Assembly (NCBI GenBank): GCA_946481695.1
Contig: CAMLON010000007.1
Location: 1-64,000, forward strand
Origin: an uncultured Bartonella sp.
GTDB taxonomy: Bacteria > Pseudomonadota > Alphaproteobacteria > Rhizobiales > Rhizobiaceae
Direction of reading: 5' to 3'
Length of the DNA stretch: 64,000 nt
The notes under the pieces are model-generated. The model made no database searches, was not told the DNA's origin, and saw only the letters and a list, made by a program, of their open reading frames with translations. Within the stretch, counting starts at the first letter, position 1. Every line of letters begins with the position of its first letter. The translations under genes and the position numbers were made by a program. This document shows, one piece after another, positions 52,824 to 61,322 of this stretch.

Positions 52824-53242
52824 AATGTGTGATCCTTATTTCTGATGTAACGTTCGCCGGGTTTTAAAAGAACTTTATTGTTTGATGCAAGACCCAGTTC
52901 AAGGCTATGAGCAATCTGGGTTGCTTTTTTCATGAACAATTCGGCATCTGCCTTCAGGCAGAGTTCATCAACGGTTTTTTTAAAAATTTCCAGCCAATGG
53001 TCAAAATGCATAGCGTCAATAGGTAAAACGACATGCTTGGGCATAGGGCGCCCGTTATAACGGTTGGTATGCAGCATAACCGATGACCAGAAGGCGAACA
53101 TATTTTGTAAATGGGGCTCCCAATCATGAATATGTTCTTCAAAAATAGGACCGAGCATATGATCTTTTCTTACCCGTCCATAAAATGTACGTACCACGGA
53201 TTCGATAAGTGTTTCATCTACTGCAATCGGTTCTTGTGCCAT
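52820..53242 (-). CDS. Group III truncated haemoglobin
   Basis: A globin of about 140 residues. It has the group III (P) pattern: VVRTFYGRVRKDHMLGPIFEEHIHDWEPHLQNMFAFWSSVML, the central RYNGRPMPKHVVLPID, and the proximal-histidine region MHFDHWLEIFKKTVDEL. Proteins of this group bind oxygen and NO; in Campylobacter the homologue Ctb moderates oxygen and NO responses, so a function near nitrate respiration is plausible. I start at ATG 53242 (MAQEPIAVDETL), since the frame upstream begins with a TTG inside the previous gene. It lies 5 bases after that gene's stop and overlaps slyX. Confidence 0.9.
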   Translation of the reverse strand: MAQEPIAVDETLIESVVRTFYGRVRKDHMLGPIFEEHIHDWEPHLQNMFAFWSSVMLHTNRYNGRPMPKHVVLPIDAMHFDHWLEIFKKTVDELCLKADAELFMKKATQIAHSLELGLASNNKVLLKPGERYIRNKDHTL

Positions 53243-53247
53243 AAATC

Positions 53248-54207
53248 TCAATCCGCTGCTTTGATTTTCATTCCGTAAATATCAATACCGTTGCCTTCGC
53301 CCAGAAGGTCGCTTGTCAGATATATTTTGGCAGGACTGTTATCTTCTGCCGGAATTGTCACCTCGAACAGAAGGTCATTACGGTTTACCGGAACCTCAAA
53401 ACGACGTCTGCCACAATCGGCGTTATTTCCGAGGTCACAAGTTATACTCATTTGGCTTGGCTTTGTGCCATCACCTCTTGCATTGATGTCGATCATAGCC
53501 TTTTTGCCACGCAAATTCGATAAAGCTCCGGCGCCGATTTCAACAACAACAACATCTTCATCGCTGTTTGCAGTAATATGGGCGTAAGGGATTCCCCCGT
53601 CATCTTTTATCGAAACAGATGCTTGTCCATAAGTTGTGATGGCTGTTGCATCTCCGGGGTAGAAAAATTTTATCCAGCTACCATCGTTATCTGCTTCCTT
53701 GCGAAAAGGAACAACTGTCTTGGTGCGCTGGTTTTGTTCGATTGCTTCTTTACGATGTTCGATAATGGCGCGACCCGAAAGACTGTTGAAAAACGACCAA
53801 CCGGTAAAGCCGATTATCATGATAATCGCAAGAATACTCGGCGCAACAATGAGAAGAATTTTGGAGCGCCGCCTTGCCGATGCACGGTGCAAGGTCGTGT
53901 CTTCAAGATTGGTTGCGCCATTGACTTCAATTTTTATCTGGTCTTCAGGGCCTTCGGAAGCAAGGTCGTGCGTTTCTTCATCGGCTTTGTTCGTCTCGGT
54001 AGCAACGTAATCACTTTCAATTGCACGGATGATCTGCATCAATGCATCACGCCGCTTGGTGCGGGTGACGTCGTTTAAACCATGGCTGGAAAGCAATGCA
54101 CGTTCATGCGCGTTCCATGCAGATTCATAAACCCGACGACGTTGAGCAACATTGCTTGAATCGATTTTTAGCAATGCGTTGCGGATGGCTTGCTCGGCAT
54201 TAGCCAA
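53248..54207 (-). CDS. Uncharacterised single-pass membrane protein
   Basis: A 319-residue protein of unknown family. Residues 1-110 form a hydrophilic, helical, cytoplasmic part (AEQAIRNALLKIDSSNVAQRRRVYESAWNAHERAL), a basic stretch ARRRSKI precedes a single membrane helix LLIVAPSILAIIMIIGFTGWSFF near 117-140, and the periplasmic part (about 175-319) looks like an all-beta domain with two cysteines (ITCDLGNNADCGRRRF), perhaps a carbohydrate-binding-like fold. Similar proteins are annotated as hypothetical in Rhizobiales. It leads the unit with the truncated haemoglobin and slyX. Confidence 0.8.
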   Translation of the reverse strand: MANAEQAIRNALLKIDSSNVAQRRRVYESAWNAHERALLSSHGLNDVTRTKRRDALMQIIRAIESDYVATETNKADEETHDLASEGPEDQIKIEVNGATNLEDTTLHRASARRRSKILLIVAPSILAIIMIIGFTGWSFFNSLSGRAIIEHRKEAIEQNQRTKTVVPFRKEADNDGSWIKFFYPGDATAITTYGQASVSIKDDGGIPYAHITANSDEDVVVVEIGAGALSNLRGKKAMIDINARGDGTKPSQMSITCDLGNNADCGRRRFEVPVNRNDLLFEVTIPAEDNSPAKIYLTSDLLGEGNGIDIYGMKIKAAD

Positions 54208-54431
54208 CGAATAATTCTCCTTCTTGTCAATATATCGGGTGGCAGAATAAGCAACAGCAGGTTAATTGGCAAACCAAATCTATTGTTGATTTTTTTAAAA
54301 ATTTCTTGAGTTTTAACCGCGCTTTGTGAGTTAATTATGAAAAACATCGAAAGACAGAATTGCATGCTTGCTTTCGGCTAAGCTTTTAGCTATCACCCGT
54401 TACCGGTTCTGTTATAAGAACAAGACTCTGT

Positions 54432-54507
54432 GCCGCATTAGCTCAGTTGGTAGAGCACGTCATTCGTAATGATGGGGTCGCTGGTTCGATTCCGGCATGC
54501 GGCACCA
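54432..54507 (+). tRNA. tRNA-Thr (anticodon CGT)
   Basis: A 76-base plus-strand cloverleaf: acceptor GCCGCAT/ATGCGGC, D-arm AGCTCAGTTGGTAGAGC, anticodon stem TCATT/AATGA with CGT in the loop, T-arm CTGGTTCGATTCCGG (one mismatch) and encoded CCA. Confidence 0.96.
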
Positions 54508-54822
54508 CCCTGATCTTTTGATTGTGTTAGTCCATTTTTTGTCTGTCGTCGTTTATCCAAAGATAAAGGTGACAGTAAAACGTAGCAAAATTATTCGTAA
54601 CAGAAGGTAAGTCTTATTTTTATATCAGTAGAAAAATTCAAAAAACCATCATATTTGTATTTTGAATTTAAAGGCCGAAAAAAACGTGATCTTCAATAAA
54701 CCTTCAAAGTTTTGCAGTAAGATTTTTAAGCGAAAATTTTTGGCATCTATTCTTCCTGTTAATTGGCTTTATAACGCAATGAAATTTCAGAATAAACCGT
54801 GCTTAAAAACGGTTTGATGAAC
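54508..54822. other. Intergenic region between tRNA-Thr and nnrS
   Basis: About 315 AT-rich bases between two convergent transcripts. No gene and no strong terminator hairpin are evident. Confidence 0.4.
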
Positions 54823-56022
54823 TTAAAGTCTTACCGGATTTTTTAGGAAGGGCAGGTATCCCCATAACCAGAGGAGGAAAGCCAAAGACCAGAAAATAGC
54901 AGCCCATGCATAATGGTTACTGTCAAAAGCAATGAGATCTGTTATTTCTGGCAAAACTCGCATGGTGGCGGCAAAGATAATAAATGCGATAGCCGCTTTT
55001 GATTGCCACGGTATGGCTATCAATTTTCGTCCTGAATGACGTAAACCAGCGATTGTGAAAACACCGAGAACGCCAAGCCCCAATGTTGCAATGGTCAATA
55101 TATGTAAGCCTGCATAAATCGGTAGGCTTTCGTTAAAGCCGGACAGACCGATAAGAAAAAAACCGATTGCTGCGCTGACATTGGCAAGCGCAAGGCATAA
55201 GACTTCTGCTTTTAATGCAGCTTTACCGATAAACCATTCTGCAGTTCTGTCCATAAAACCGGCACTCGCAGCAAAAGCCAGATAATATTGCATTTGTGAA
55301 GACGGCATGAAAAGCATTGAAAGAGCATATAAGACTGTCAAAAATGCAGATAGATTGCGTCTGCCCGGATGCGGGCGATATGGGCTTGTTTCGCCCGAAG
55401 GATCCAATGAGAGATTTGTAACGACAGTATTGATGCGCGAAATTGCCAAAGAGAATAAAACAACAAAAACAGCGATAATCGTCCACAATATGCGGGATGA
55501 TAGTTCCGTTTCTTCGCGCCACCATGAGATTTTCAAAACGATTTCAAGTGCAAAAAGAATAATAAGCCATAGCAAAAATGACAAACTTTTCCATTTTCTT
55601 TTCGAAATAATTGGCAAGCCGACGTAAGCGATCAACAAGGCCAAAAAGGTGAAATCGAACACACTGCCGACGATCATCAGGTAATCAGCCCCCCAAAGCC
55701 CGACAATGCGACCAGGAAGCCATAATAAAAGCAGAAAGAAAAGTCTTATGCCATTTAACGGCTTTGTTTCTGTCCATTCGGCAACGGCTGAACATAGAAA
55801 TCCTGCTAGGGCAGCAGAGTAAAAGCCGAAAATCATCTCATGGGCATGCCATTGCTGAGGGAAGATATATCGTGTACCGGGATAATCGAGTTGATAGACA
55901 ATCACCCAGATAAATGGCATGAGTACAGCGTAACAGGCAGATACCGGAAAGAATAGAAATACGCCTTCGGTAAAAAACGGATTATGAACAATCACTGCTT
56001 TTATCTTTTTGAAAAGCCCCAT
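54823..56022 (-). CDS. nnrS: NnrS family haem-copper membrane protein
   Basis: About 399 residues with twelve predicted membrane helices. NnrS proteins bind haem and copper and protect against NO-derived metal damage; in Rhodobacter the gene belongs to the NnrR regulon for NO metabolism. The family landmark WHAHEMIFGFYSAALAGFLCSAVAEWT is present, followed by the helix-rich body and HILTIATLGLGVLGVFTIAGLRHSGR. I start at ATG 56022, which has AAGGAC eight bases upstream and lies 4 bases after the ABC ATPase stop; the open frame to 56076 only overlaps that gene. It is the last gene of the ABC operon, an unusual partnership. Confidence 0.92.
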   Translation of the reverse strand: MGLFKKIKAVIVHNPFFTEGVFLFFPVSACYAVLMPFIWVIVYQLDYPGTRYIFPQQWHAHEMIFGFYSAALAGFLCSAVAEWTETKPLNGIRLFFLLLLWLPGRIVGLWGADYLMIVGSVFDFTFLALLIAYVGLPIISKRKWKSLSFLLWLIILFALEIVLKISWWREETELSSRILWTIIAVFVVLFSLAISRINTVVTNLSLDPSGETSPYRPHPGRRNLSAFLTVLYALSMLFMPSSQMQYYLAFAASAGFMDRTAEWFIGKAALKAEVLCLALANVSAAIGFFLIGLSGFNESLPIYAGLHILTIATLGLGVLGVFTIAGLRHSGRKLIAIPWQSKAAIAFIIFAATMRVLPEITDLIAFDSNHYAWAAIFWSLAFLLWLWGYLPFLKNPVRL

Positions 56023-56026
56023 TGCT

Positions 56027-56758
56027 CTAGTCCTTATTTCTATAAAGAAGGTCGTAAAAATCCCGATCTTTGGCAAATTCTTCGCTCATATCGAATATGT
56101 CCCGTTCGCTTCGCTTTCCCGGTTCACCTTCAACATGTCTTTCAGCGACAATTGTTCCAGGATCGCCTCCGACCAGTAACAGACGGTGAGCAATGCGCAA
56201 TGCTTCGTGAAGGTCATGGGTAACAAATAACGACGAAAAACCTTGGCCTTTTGCCTCTTCAATAACAATATCCTGAAGATTGCGCCGTAAGCCAATGTCG
56301 ACTGCCGAAAACGGTTCGTCAAAAAAGATAATATCGGGATTAACAGCAAGTGCGCGCGCGACTGCTGCGCGCTGGCGCATACCGCCCGACAATGCGGCCG
56401 GATATTTTTCAAGATCTGTTATTTTTAAACCGACTTTTCTTGCGCACTCCGACACGAGGTCATTTGTTTCGTCTCTCCGGCGTAAATGATTCAAACCATA
56501 GGCAATATTTTCATATGTCGTTTTCCAGGGTAACAATCTCGGCTCCTGAAAGACGATTGCCTGTTGCCGGAAACTTTTCTTGATCTCTCCTTTGTTAGGT
56601 GTCAACAAGCCTGCCGCTATCTGCAATATTGTCGTTTTTCCGGCTCCGGAGGCACCCAGAACAACCAATGTTTCATGGTCGTTGACCTGGATATTGACGT
56701 TTTCAAGAATACGTCTTCCGAGATAAGAAAACGCAATATCCTGCATTTCAATTCTCAT
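56027..56758 (-). CDS. ABC transporter ATP-binding protein (TauB/SsuB type)
   Basis: A 243-residue ATPase. Motifs: Walker A LGASGAGKTTIL, Q-loop VFQEPRLLPW, signature LSGGMRQRAAVARALAV, Walker B DIIFFDEPFSAVD and switch VTHDLHEAL. The closest named group is the nitrate/sulfonate/taurine importers. It overlaps the permease gene by 4 bases (ATGA) and is followed directly by nnrS. The cargo cannot be read from the ATPase. Confidence 0.93.
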   Translation of the reverse strand: MRIEMQDIAFSYLGRRILENVNIQVNDHETLVVLGASGAGKTTILQIAAGLLTPNKGEIKKSFRQQAIVFQEPRLLPWKTTYENIAYGLNHLRRRDETNDLVSECARKVGLKITDLEKYPAALSGGMRQRAAVARALAVNPDIIFFDEPFSAVDIGLRRNLQDIVIEEAKGQGFSSLFVTHDLHEALRIAHRLLLVGGDPGTIVAERHVEGEPGKRSERDIFDMSEEFAKDRDFYDLLYRNKD

Positions 56759-57570
56759 CTTTTAACACCCCAAGGCTCGGATGCATGCCGCCAACTTTCA
56801 AAAAATTCGCGTATCGGATGAATAATACCGAATTCGGTTATCAGGGCAAAACACACGATGATCATGATAATGGCCGTTACTTCAGGAACATCAAAAGTGC
56901 TGCGTGCTTCAAAAAGGAGGCCCCCAAGCCCGCCGGAATAGCTCAAAAGCTCGGCCATCACGGCTACTTTCCAGGCACTTCCGGCCGAAAGCGACAAGGC
57001 CGGAAAAATATAGGATACCATTTGCGGAAATGTGATTGTACGAAATCGTTTCAATATGCCGATGTTGAAAGCACGTGCCATATCGTCGAGCGAGCGGTCA
57101 CGCGTGGCAATTGCTTCCACGCTATTGATAAAAATAAGCGGAAAGGACGCAACTGCAATCGTCATCACAACAGACCCGCCGCCGTTTTCAAACCATATGA
57201 GTGCAAGGACAATCCAGCCTATCGGCGGAACCCCTAACAGAATGATAATGATCGGACGCATCAGCCGGATGGCAGCAAATGAATAACCGCATAATACTCC
57301 GCTTAGAATTCCGATTGAACCGGCTATGGCAAAGCCCATGAAGGAACGCTCGGCCGTTATTTTTGCCATCGCTATGAATTTGTCCGTTTGGACAAGCAAG
57401 ATCATTGCTTGCAAAGTTTGTTGCGGAGAGGGGAGCACATAACTGCCATAAAGCTCATGCGCAAATTGCCAGACAGCGAAAAAACAGAAACAGCCGGCAA
57501 GCCCTGCAAATCCTCCCCAGAAATAGTTTCCAAGCGAAACAAGATGAGAAATGAATCGGGTAGAGCGCAT
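56755..57570 (-). CDS. ABC transporter permease (TauC/SsuC type)
   Basis: A 271-residue inner-membrane protein with about six helices. The cytoplasmic coupling loop EAIATRDRSLDDMARAFNIGILKRFRTITFPQM has the EAA-type pattern of binding-protein-dependent permeases. The GVPPIGWIVLALIWFENGG helix is typical of the taurine/sulfonate group. Its start overlaps the stop of the substrate-binding gene by one base (TGATG). Confidence 0.92.
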   Translation of the reverse strand: MRSTRFISHLVSLGNYFWGGFAGLAGCFCFFAVWQFAHELYGSYVLPSPQQTLQAMILLVQTDKFIAMAKITAERSFMGFAIAGSIGILSGVLCGYSFAAIRLMRPIIIILLGVPPIGWIVLALIWFENGGGSVVMTIAVASFPLIFINSVEAIATRDRSLDDMARAFNIGILKRFRTITFPQMVSYIFPALSLSAGSAWKVAVMAELLSYSGGLGGLLFEARSTFDVPEVTAIIMIIVCFALITEFGIIHPIREFFESWRHASEPWGVKR

Positions 57571-58553
57571 CAGGCATAAAATCCGTCGTCAGGAAGTTTT
57601 CCGCCTAGAATTGCGGAATTTTGTTCGACGAGAACATTAAAAAATGTTTCAAGCGACGGTTTGACTTCTTTGGCATTATGGACAACGAGATGACTGAAAG
57701 CGACGGATGCTGCAATCAATCGTGGAGGGAAATCAAGTAAATCGCCAACCTGTTCGGCTGCTTTTTCCGGATCAGACCTAATTCGTTCGAGTGCACTTGC
57801 CAAACATGCATTGAGTGCTGCTATTTTCTTTGTTCCTGCATCCCCTTCAAAACCTTTGCCGATGACAAGACCGGCTTGCGGAATGGCATCGGTCTTTGAA
57901 ACTTTTTCCCAAAGCTTTTGAATATCAAGTGCACGAACAATTTTTTTAGGGGATGCAGCGCTCATGGAAATCACTGTGGATGCCGCAGGTTCAACAATGA
58001 CTGCTGCGTCAACCCGTCCGATCATGAGAAGCGGCATAGCTTCAGGCAGGCTTCCCGTATATTGGATGTCGATTGCATCCGGCTTGATGTCGTATGCTTT
58101 TAAGATTGCTTGCATAATATAGTCGGGCATATCGTTTTTGAACGGTACAGCAAGTTTTTTACCGACAAGATCCTGAAGTGTTTTGATATTGGATGCTTCC
58201 GGTGCGACGATGTAAAGAAGCCCGTCCGTCAGGATATTAGCCAATCTTACATCAAGGCCTTTATTATATAAATTTGCGCCGCTATAACTTGGCAAAATGG
58301 CCATATTGATTGTGCCGGAACCGAGCCCAGCTCTGATCTGGTCGGGATTGTTCCAAACCTTAAATTGGCATCCGGGTAACAATGTATCAAGCATGCCGGT
58401 TTTTACTGCATAAGCAGCGACGATAGAAGGACCCGCCGGAGGCCCCCATATTACCGGTTTTTTGTCTTCGGCAGCGGCAATAGAAGGAAATGCGTAAACA
58501 ACGGGAAGAAGTGAAGCACCGATTAAAAAATGACGGCGTGTTTGAGTAAGCAT
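57570..58553 (-). CDS. ABC transporter substrate-binding protein (NMT1/TauA type) with Tat-like signal
   Basis: A 327-residue periplasmic binding protein. The N-terminus TRRHFLIGASLLPVVYAFPSIAAA has a twin-arginine motif (RRxFL) and an AAA cleavage site, suggesting Tat export. The body has the NMT1/THI5-like pattern: PSIVAAYAVKTGMLD, VWNNPDQIRAGLGSGTINMAILPSYSGANLYNKG, ILTDGLLYIVAP and TLQDLVGKKLAVPFKNDMPDYIM. The ligand is unknown; family members bind nitrate-like anions, sulfonates or pyrimidine precursors. The first gene of the nnrS operon; a degenerate FNR-like site (TTGAT-N4-ATTTA) lies about 60 bases upstream. Confidence 0.9.
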   Translation of the reverse strand: MLTQTRRHFLIGASLLPVVYAFPSIAAAEDKKPVIWGPPAGPSIVAAYAVKTGMLDTLLPGCQFKVWNNPDQIRAGLGSGTINMAILPSYSGANLYNKGLDVRLANILTDGLLYIVAPEASNIKTLQDLVGKKLAVPFKNDMPDYIMQAILKAYDIKPDAIDIQYTGSLPEAMPLLMIGRVDAAVIVEPAASTVISMSAASPKKIVRALDIQKLWEKVSKTDAIPQAGLVIGKGFEGDAGTKKIAALNACLASALERIRSDPEKAAEQVGDLLDFPPRLIAASVAFSHLVVHNAKEVKPSLETFFNVLVEQNSAILGGKLPDDGFYA

Positions 58554-59053
58554 TATCCACCTCGACTAGAAAATACGCGACCAAAAATGATACTATGGGC
58601 AGTCAGGTATTTTTGATTAAGATTTAAATTTTAACAAGAGTTTATTCCTCAAATTAAAAAATTCAAAACTTTGCTTTCATTTCACGCAAAACCTTTGCCT
58701 TCCTTGGGGAAGAATTGAGCCTGATCAGGGATAGCCAACAAATCTGCTCAGGCCAAAAGACTGTTAGTCTATAAGTTGTATGCAGTTATTTGAAAAATGA
58801 AAACTTATATAAAAGCAGATCAGGTGTTTGGACAATAATTCAGCCTATATAGAAATTTGTGAGCGATAAAAGCCGATTTTCAGTCAATGAACTTCCGGAA
58901 AGATGTGGGCGTTGCCACTCTTGATTTTCGTCAGATCGGTTATTTATCTGACTATTAATTGTGAAACCATATGATAGATCGTTACGAAAAAGAGACCGAG
59001 AAATATTCCTTGCCTATAAGATCAATATATCGGTCTACAAGCTTCAAATTTGT
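58554..59053. other. Intergenic region upstream of the ABC operon
   Basis: About 500 bases between the substrate-binding gene and the TetR gene. It holds a degenerate FNR-like site TTGATTAAGATTTA (58613-58626) and a CCTGATCAGG palindrome (58728-58737). No gene is supported; a short plus frame at 58961-59167 is likely accidental. Confidence 0.4.
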
Positions 59054-59671
59054 CTATTCCTCTTCTATCCGGAAAACCAATTTCAGATAGGCCGAAAATG
59101 GATTTCGCTTCTCCCGCTTCGGGTTCAATCGTCTGGCAACTGCTTCAGCAGCCCCAAGTGCCATTAACCCTTCGGCAACAATCGAGCAATCAAACGGAGG
59201 TTCTATATTTCTCATAGCAAACAGATGTCGCACGAGCTTCGCATAGAACGATTTTTGTTCATCCATAAGATTATTATAAAATTTTACAAATGTTGGATGG
59301 CGCAGAGCATAAGTTTGCATTTCAAGGAACAGAATTGTGTGGGAAATATTTTGATCATTGCGCTCAAACCAGACGATCATGTCATTCAGAGCCTTTTCAA
59401 AATTATCACCTGCATCGTCAATGAGCTGTTTTCGTGAATTTGCCTCAAATGATTTATATTGCTCGAGAAGCTCTATAAGAACTTCACCCTTATTATTGAA
59501 ATTGGAATAAAAGGCTCCCTGTGAATAGCCTGCTTTATCACAAATTCCTCTGATAGAGGTTGCCTCGTACCCCAATTCTGTAAATAGCATGCGCGCAGCC
59601 TCCAACAGGTTCTGGCGTGTCTGTTGCTGGCTTTCCAATCTTGTTTTACGCGGTTTTATTTGTTTGACCAT
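59054..59671 (-). CDS. TetR family transcriptional regulator
   Basis: A 205-residue regulator. Its N-terminal helix-turn-helix is ARMLFTELGYEATSIRGICDKAGYSQGAFYSNFNNKGEVL, the TetR pattern. The C-terminal ligand domain has no assignable specificity; it resembles the TetR_C groups seen with SDR enzymes. It is divergent from the SDR gene 98 bases away, and the spacer is full of inverted repeats, so it most likely represses both itself and that gene. Confidence 0.92.
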   Translation of the reverse strand: MVKQIKPRKTRLESQQQTRQNLLEAARMLFTELGYEATSIRGICDKAGYSQGAFYSNFNNKGEVLIELLEQYKSFEANSRKQLIDDAGDNFEKALNDMIVWFERNDQNISHTILFLEMQTYALRHPTFVKFYNNLMDEQKSFYAKLVRHLFAMRNIEPPFDCSIVAEGLMALGAAEAVARRLNPKREKRNPFSAYLKLVFRIEEE

Positions 59672-59760
59672 GAATTTCAGATATCATCCGAAATTTCATT
59701 CGACAAGTCAGTAAATGAAACATAAATATCATGTGATATATGAATTTCATTTGATATTTG
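59669..59760. promoter_or_regulatory. Nested inverted and direct repeats, candidate TetR operators
   Basis: The spacer holds ATATCATGTGATAT (59726-59739, arms ATATCA/TGATAT), a larger pair AAATATCA (59724-59731) / TGATATTT (59752-59759), AAATGAAA (59713-59720) / TTTCATTT (59745-59752), and a direct repeat TGAATTTCA at 59671 and 59741. These are typical of overlapping operators of a dimeric regulator. Confidence 0.6.
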
Positions 59761-59769
59761 GAATCTCTG

Positions 59770-60777
59770 ATGAAAAAAACAGTTTTCGTAACCGGTGCCA
59801 CAGGACTATTGGGTAATAATCTGGTTCGTCAATTGATCGCCGAAGGTTATCATGTCAAAGCACTGGTCCGGTCGCTACAAAAGGCAAATAAGCAATTCGC
59901 CCCCCCCCATGATGAACTTGATATCATTCAAGGCAATATGACCGATGTTTCTAGCTTTGAAAGCGATTTGAATGGATGCGAAACCGTTTTTCACACGGCA
60001 TTTTTTTTCCGCGATAATTATAAAGGCGGCAGCCATTGGGCCGATCTGGAAAAAGTGAATGTTAATGGTACAAAATGCCTATTGGATGCGGCCTTAAAAG
60101 CCGGCGTCAAAGAGTTTGTTCATGTCTCTTCGATTGCAGTTCTCGATGGTGAGGCCGACACATTGATTGATGAGACTTGTGATAGAAATATAGAAAATTC
60201 GGATTATTACTATCGAAGCAAAATCATCAGTGAAACAACAGTCAGAGAATTTGCCGCTCTCCATCCAATGATGAAATGTTATTATATTTTACCGGGGTGG
60301 ATGTGGGGGCCGGGTGATCTGGGCCCCACCTCGGCAGGACAACTTGCACTTGATGTCATGAACAGGAAGTTGCCTGCCATTGTGCCTGGGATCTTTTCGG
60401 TTGTTGATGCAAGAGATGTTGCCGCTGCCCTAATCATGTTCACCTTCAAGGGGAAGCCGGGAGAACGTTATCTTGTTGCAGGGCGTCACATCCATATGAA
60501 AGACCTTGTATCCATGATCGGTCATTATGCCAATGTCAAAACGCCAACAAAAACAATACCGATGCCGCTATTGTATTGCATCGCTATTTTACAGGAACTT
60601 TATTGCAAGCTTACAGGCAAGCCCATTTTATTATCATCGGCTTCTGTCCGCTTGATGGCAAGTCAATATAATAGAACGCATTTTAGCAGCGAAAGATATG
60701 AGAAAATTCTGGGGCTTCAATTCAGGCCTTTAGAGCAAACTCTGACAGACATACTGTCTGATCTGAAAAGGAATTAA
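59770..60777 (+). CDS. NAD-dependent epimerase/dehydratase family protein (extended SDR)
   Basis: A 335-residue extended short-chain dehydrogenase, like the dihydroflavonol-reductase/HpnA group. The nucleotide site is VFVTGATGLLGNNLVRQLIAEGYHVKALVR; the catalytic serine region is FVHVSSIAVLD and the YxxxK motif is YYYRSK. C-terminal LLYCIAILQELYCKLTGKP is hydrophobic and may associate with the membrane. The frame opens with TTG at 59758, but ATG 59770 begins the standard MKKTVFVTGATG. A C8-9 homopolymer near 59900 lies in frame and does not disrupt the protein. The substrate is unknown; control by the adjacent TetR is likely. Confidence 0.88.
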   Translation: MKKTVFVTGATGLLGNNLVRQLIAEGYHVKALVRSLQKANKQFAPPHDELDIIQGNMTDVSSFESDLNGCETVFHTAFFFRDNYKGGSHWADLEKVNVNGTKCLLDAALKAGVKEFVHVSSIAVLDGEADTLIDETCDRNIENSDYYYRSKIISETTVREFAALHPMMKCYYILPGWMWGPGDLGPTSAGQLALDVMNRKLPAIVPGIFSVVDARDVAAALIMFTFKGKPGERYLVAGRHIHMKDLVSMIGHYANVKTPTKTIPMPLLYCIAILQELYCKLTGKPILLSSASVRLMASQYNRTHFSSERYEKILGLQFRPLEQTLTDILSDLKRN

Positions 60778-61322
60778 CCTCATAAATTGGAAGTTAATCC
60801 GTGAATACGAATTTTCTCTTTAGAACATTCAATATTGGTTGCTATTTACCCGAAAATTTTATTTCCGATTGTTGAAAAAATTAATCAAGTCAAGCTTTTA
60901 ATAATTGAAGATGAAGAGCCATATAGATTATTTATTTTTAAAATAACGTTGAATTCCAGTTACTATAAGGGATTTCTTATTCTGGCTAATGCAACACCTT
61001 GCACGATGACAATCAGACGATCGTGAAGATGAACCGGTCATTTCCAAAACCGTTTTAATGTCACTATTTGTCGTCAAAGTTTTAACGTTATTGTGTCGAG
61101 GTTTTAAGGAAGATGGTGAGATGCCTTCTTGTAACAACGCCGAGGTGGTGGATTGGTGACTATTTCAAGACAATCGCACTGTTACGCGGGGCATAGGTAC
61201 TTGCTCGCCTAACGAAGAGGAGCTGATTTATTATTAATAAACTCTAAACTACTTTGCGGAGCAAAGCGCAAATGGTCGCCAAAGTTGTATAGTCAAACGA
61301 TAAAAATCGGACCTTCGATAAA
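60778..61322. other. Intergenic region with a response-regulator-like remnant
   Basis: About 545 bases. A plus frame at 60835-61026 contains QVKLLIIEDEEPYRLFI, which resembles the first strand and acidic pocket of a two-component receiver domain, and stops soon after. Another frame downstream runs ...DDREDEPVISKTVLMSLF and ends at TGA near 61158. This looks like a degraded response-regulator gene, but the similarity is short and could be chance. Confidence 0.35.

Noticed and set aside
58613..58626. FNR site upstream of the ABC-nnrS operon
   Set aside because: TTGATTAAGATTTA matches only 8 of 10 consensus positions; too weak to call as a feature.
59898..59910. Run of C residues in the SDR gene as a frameshift or phase-variation site
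   Set aside because: The reading frame is intact through it and motifs continue on both sides; variation between cells cannot be seen in one sequence.
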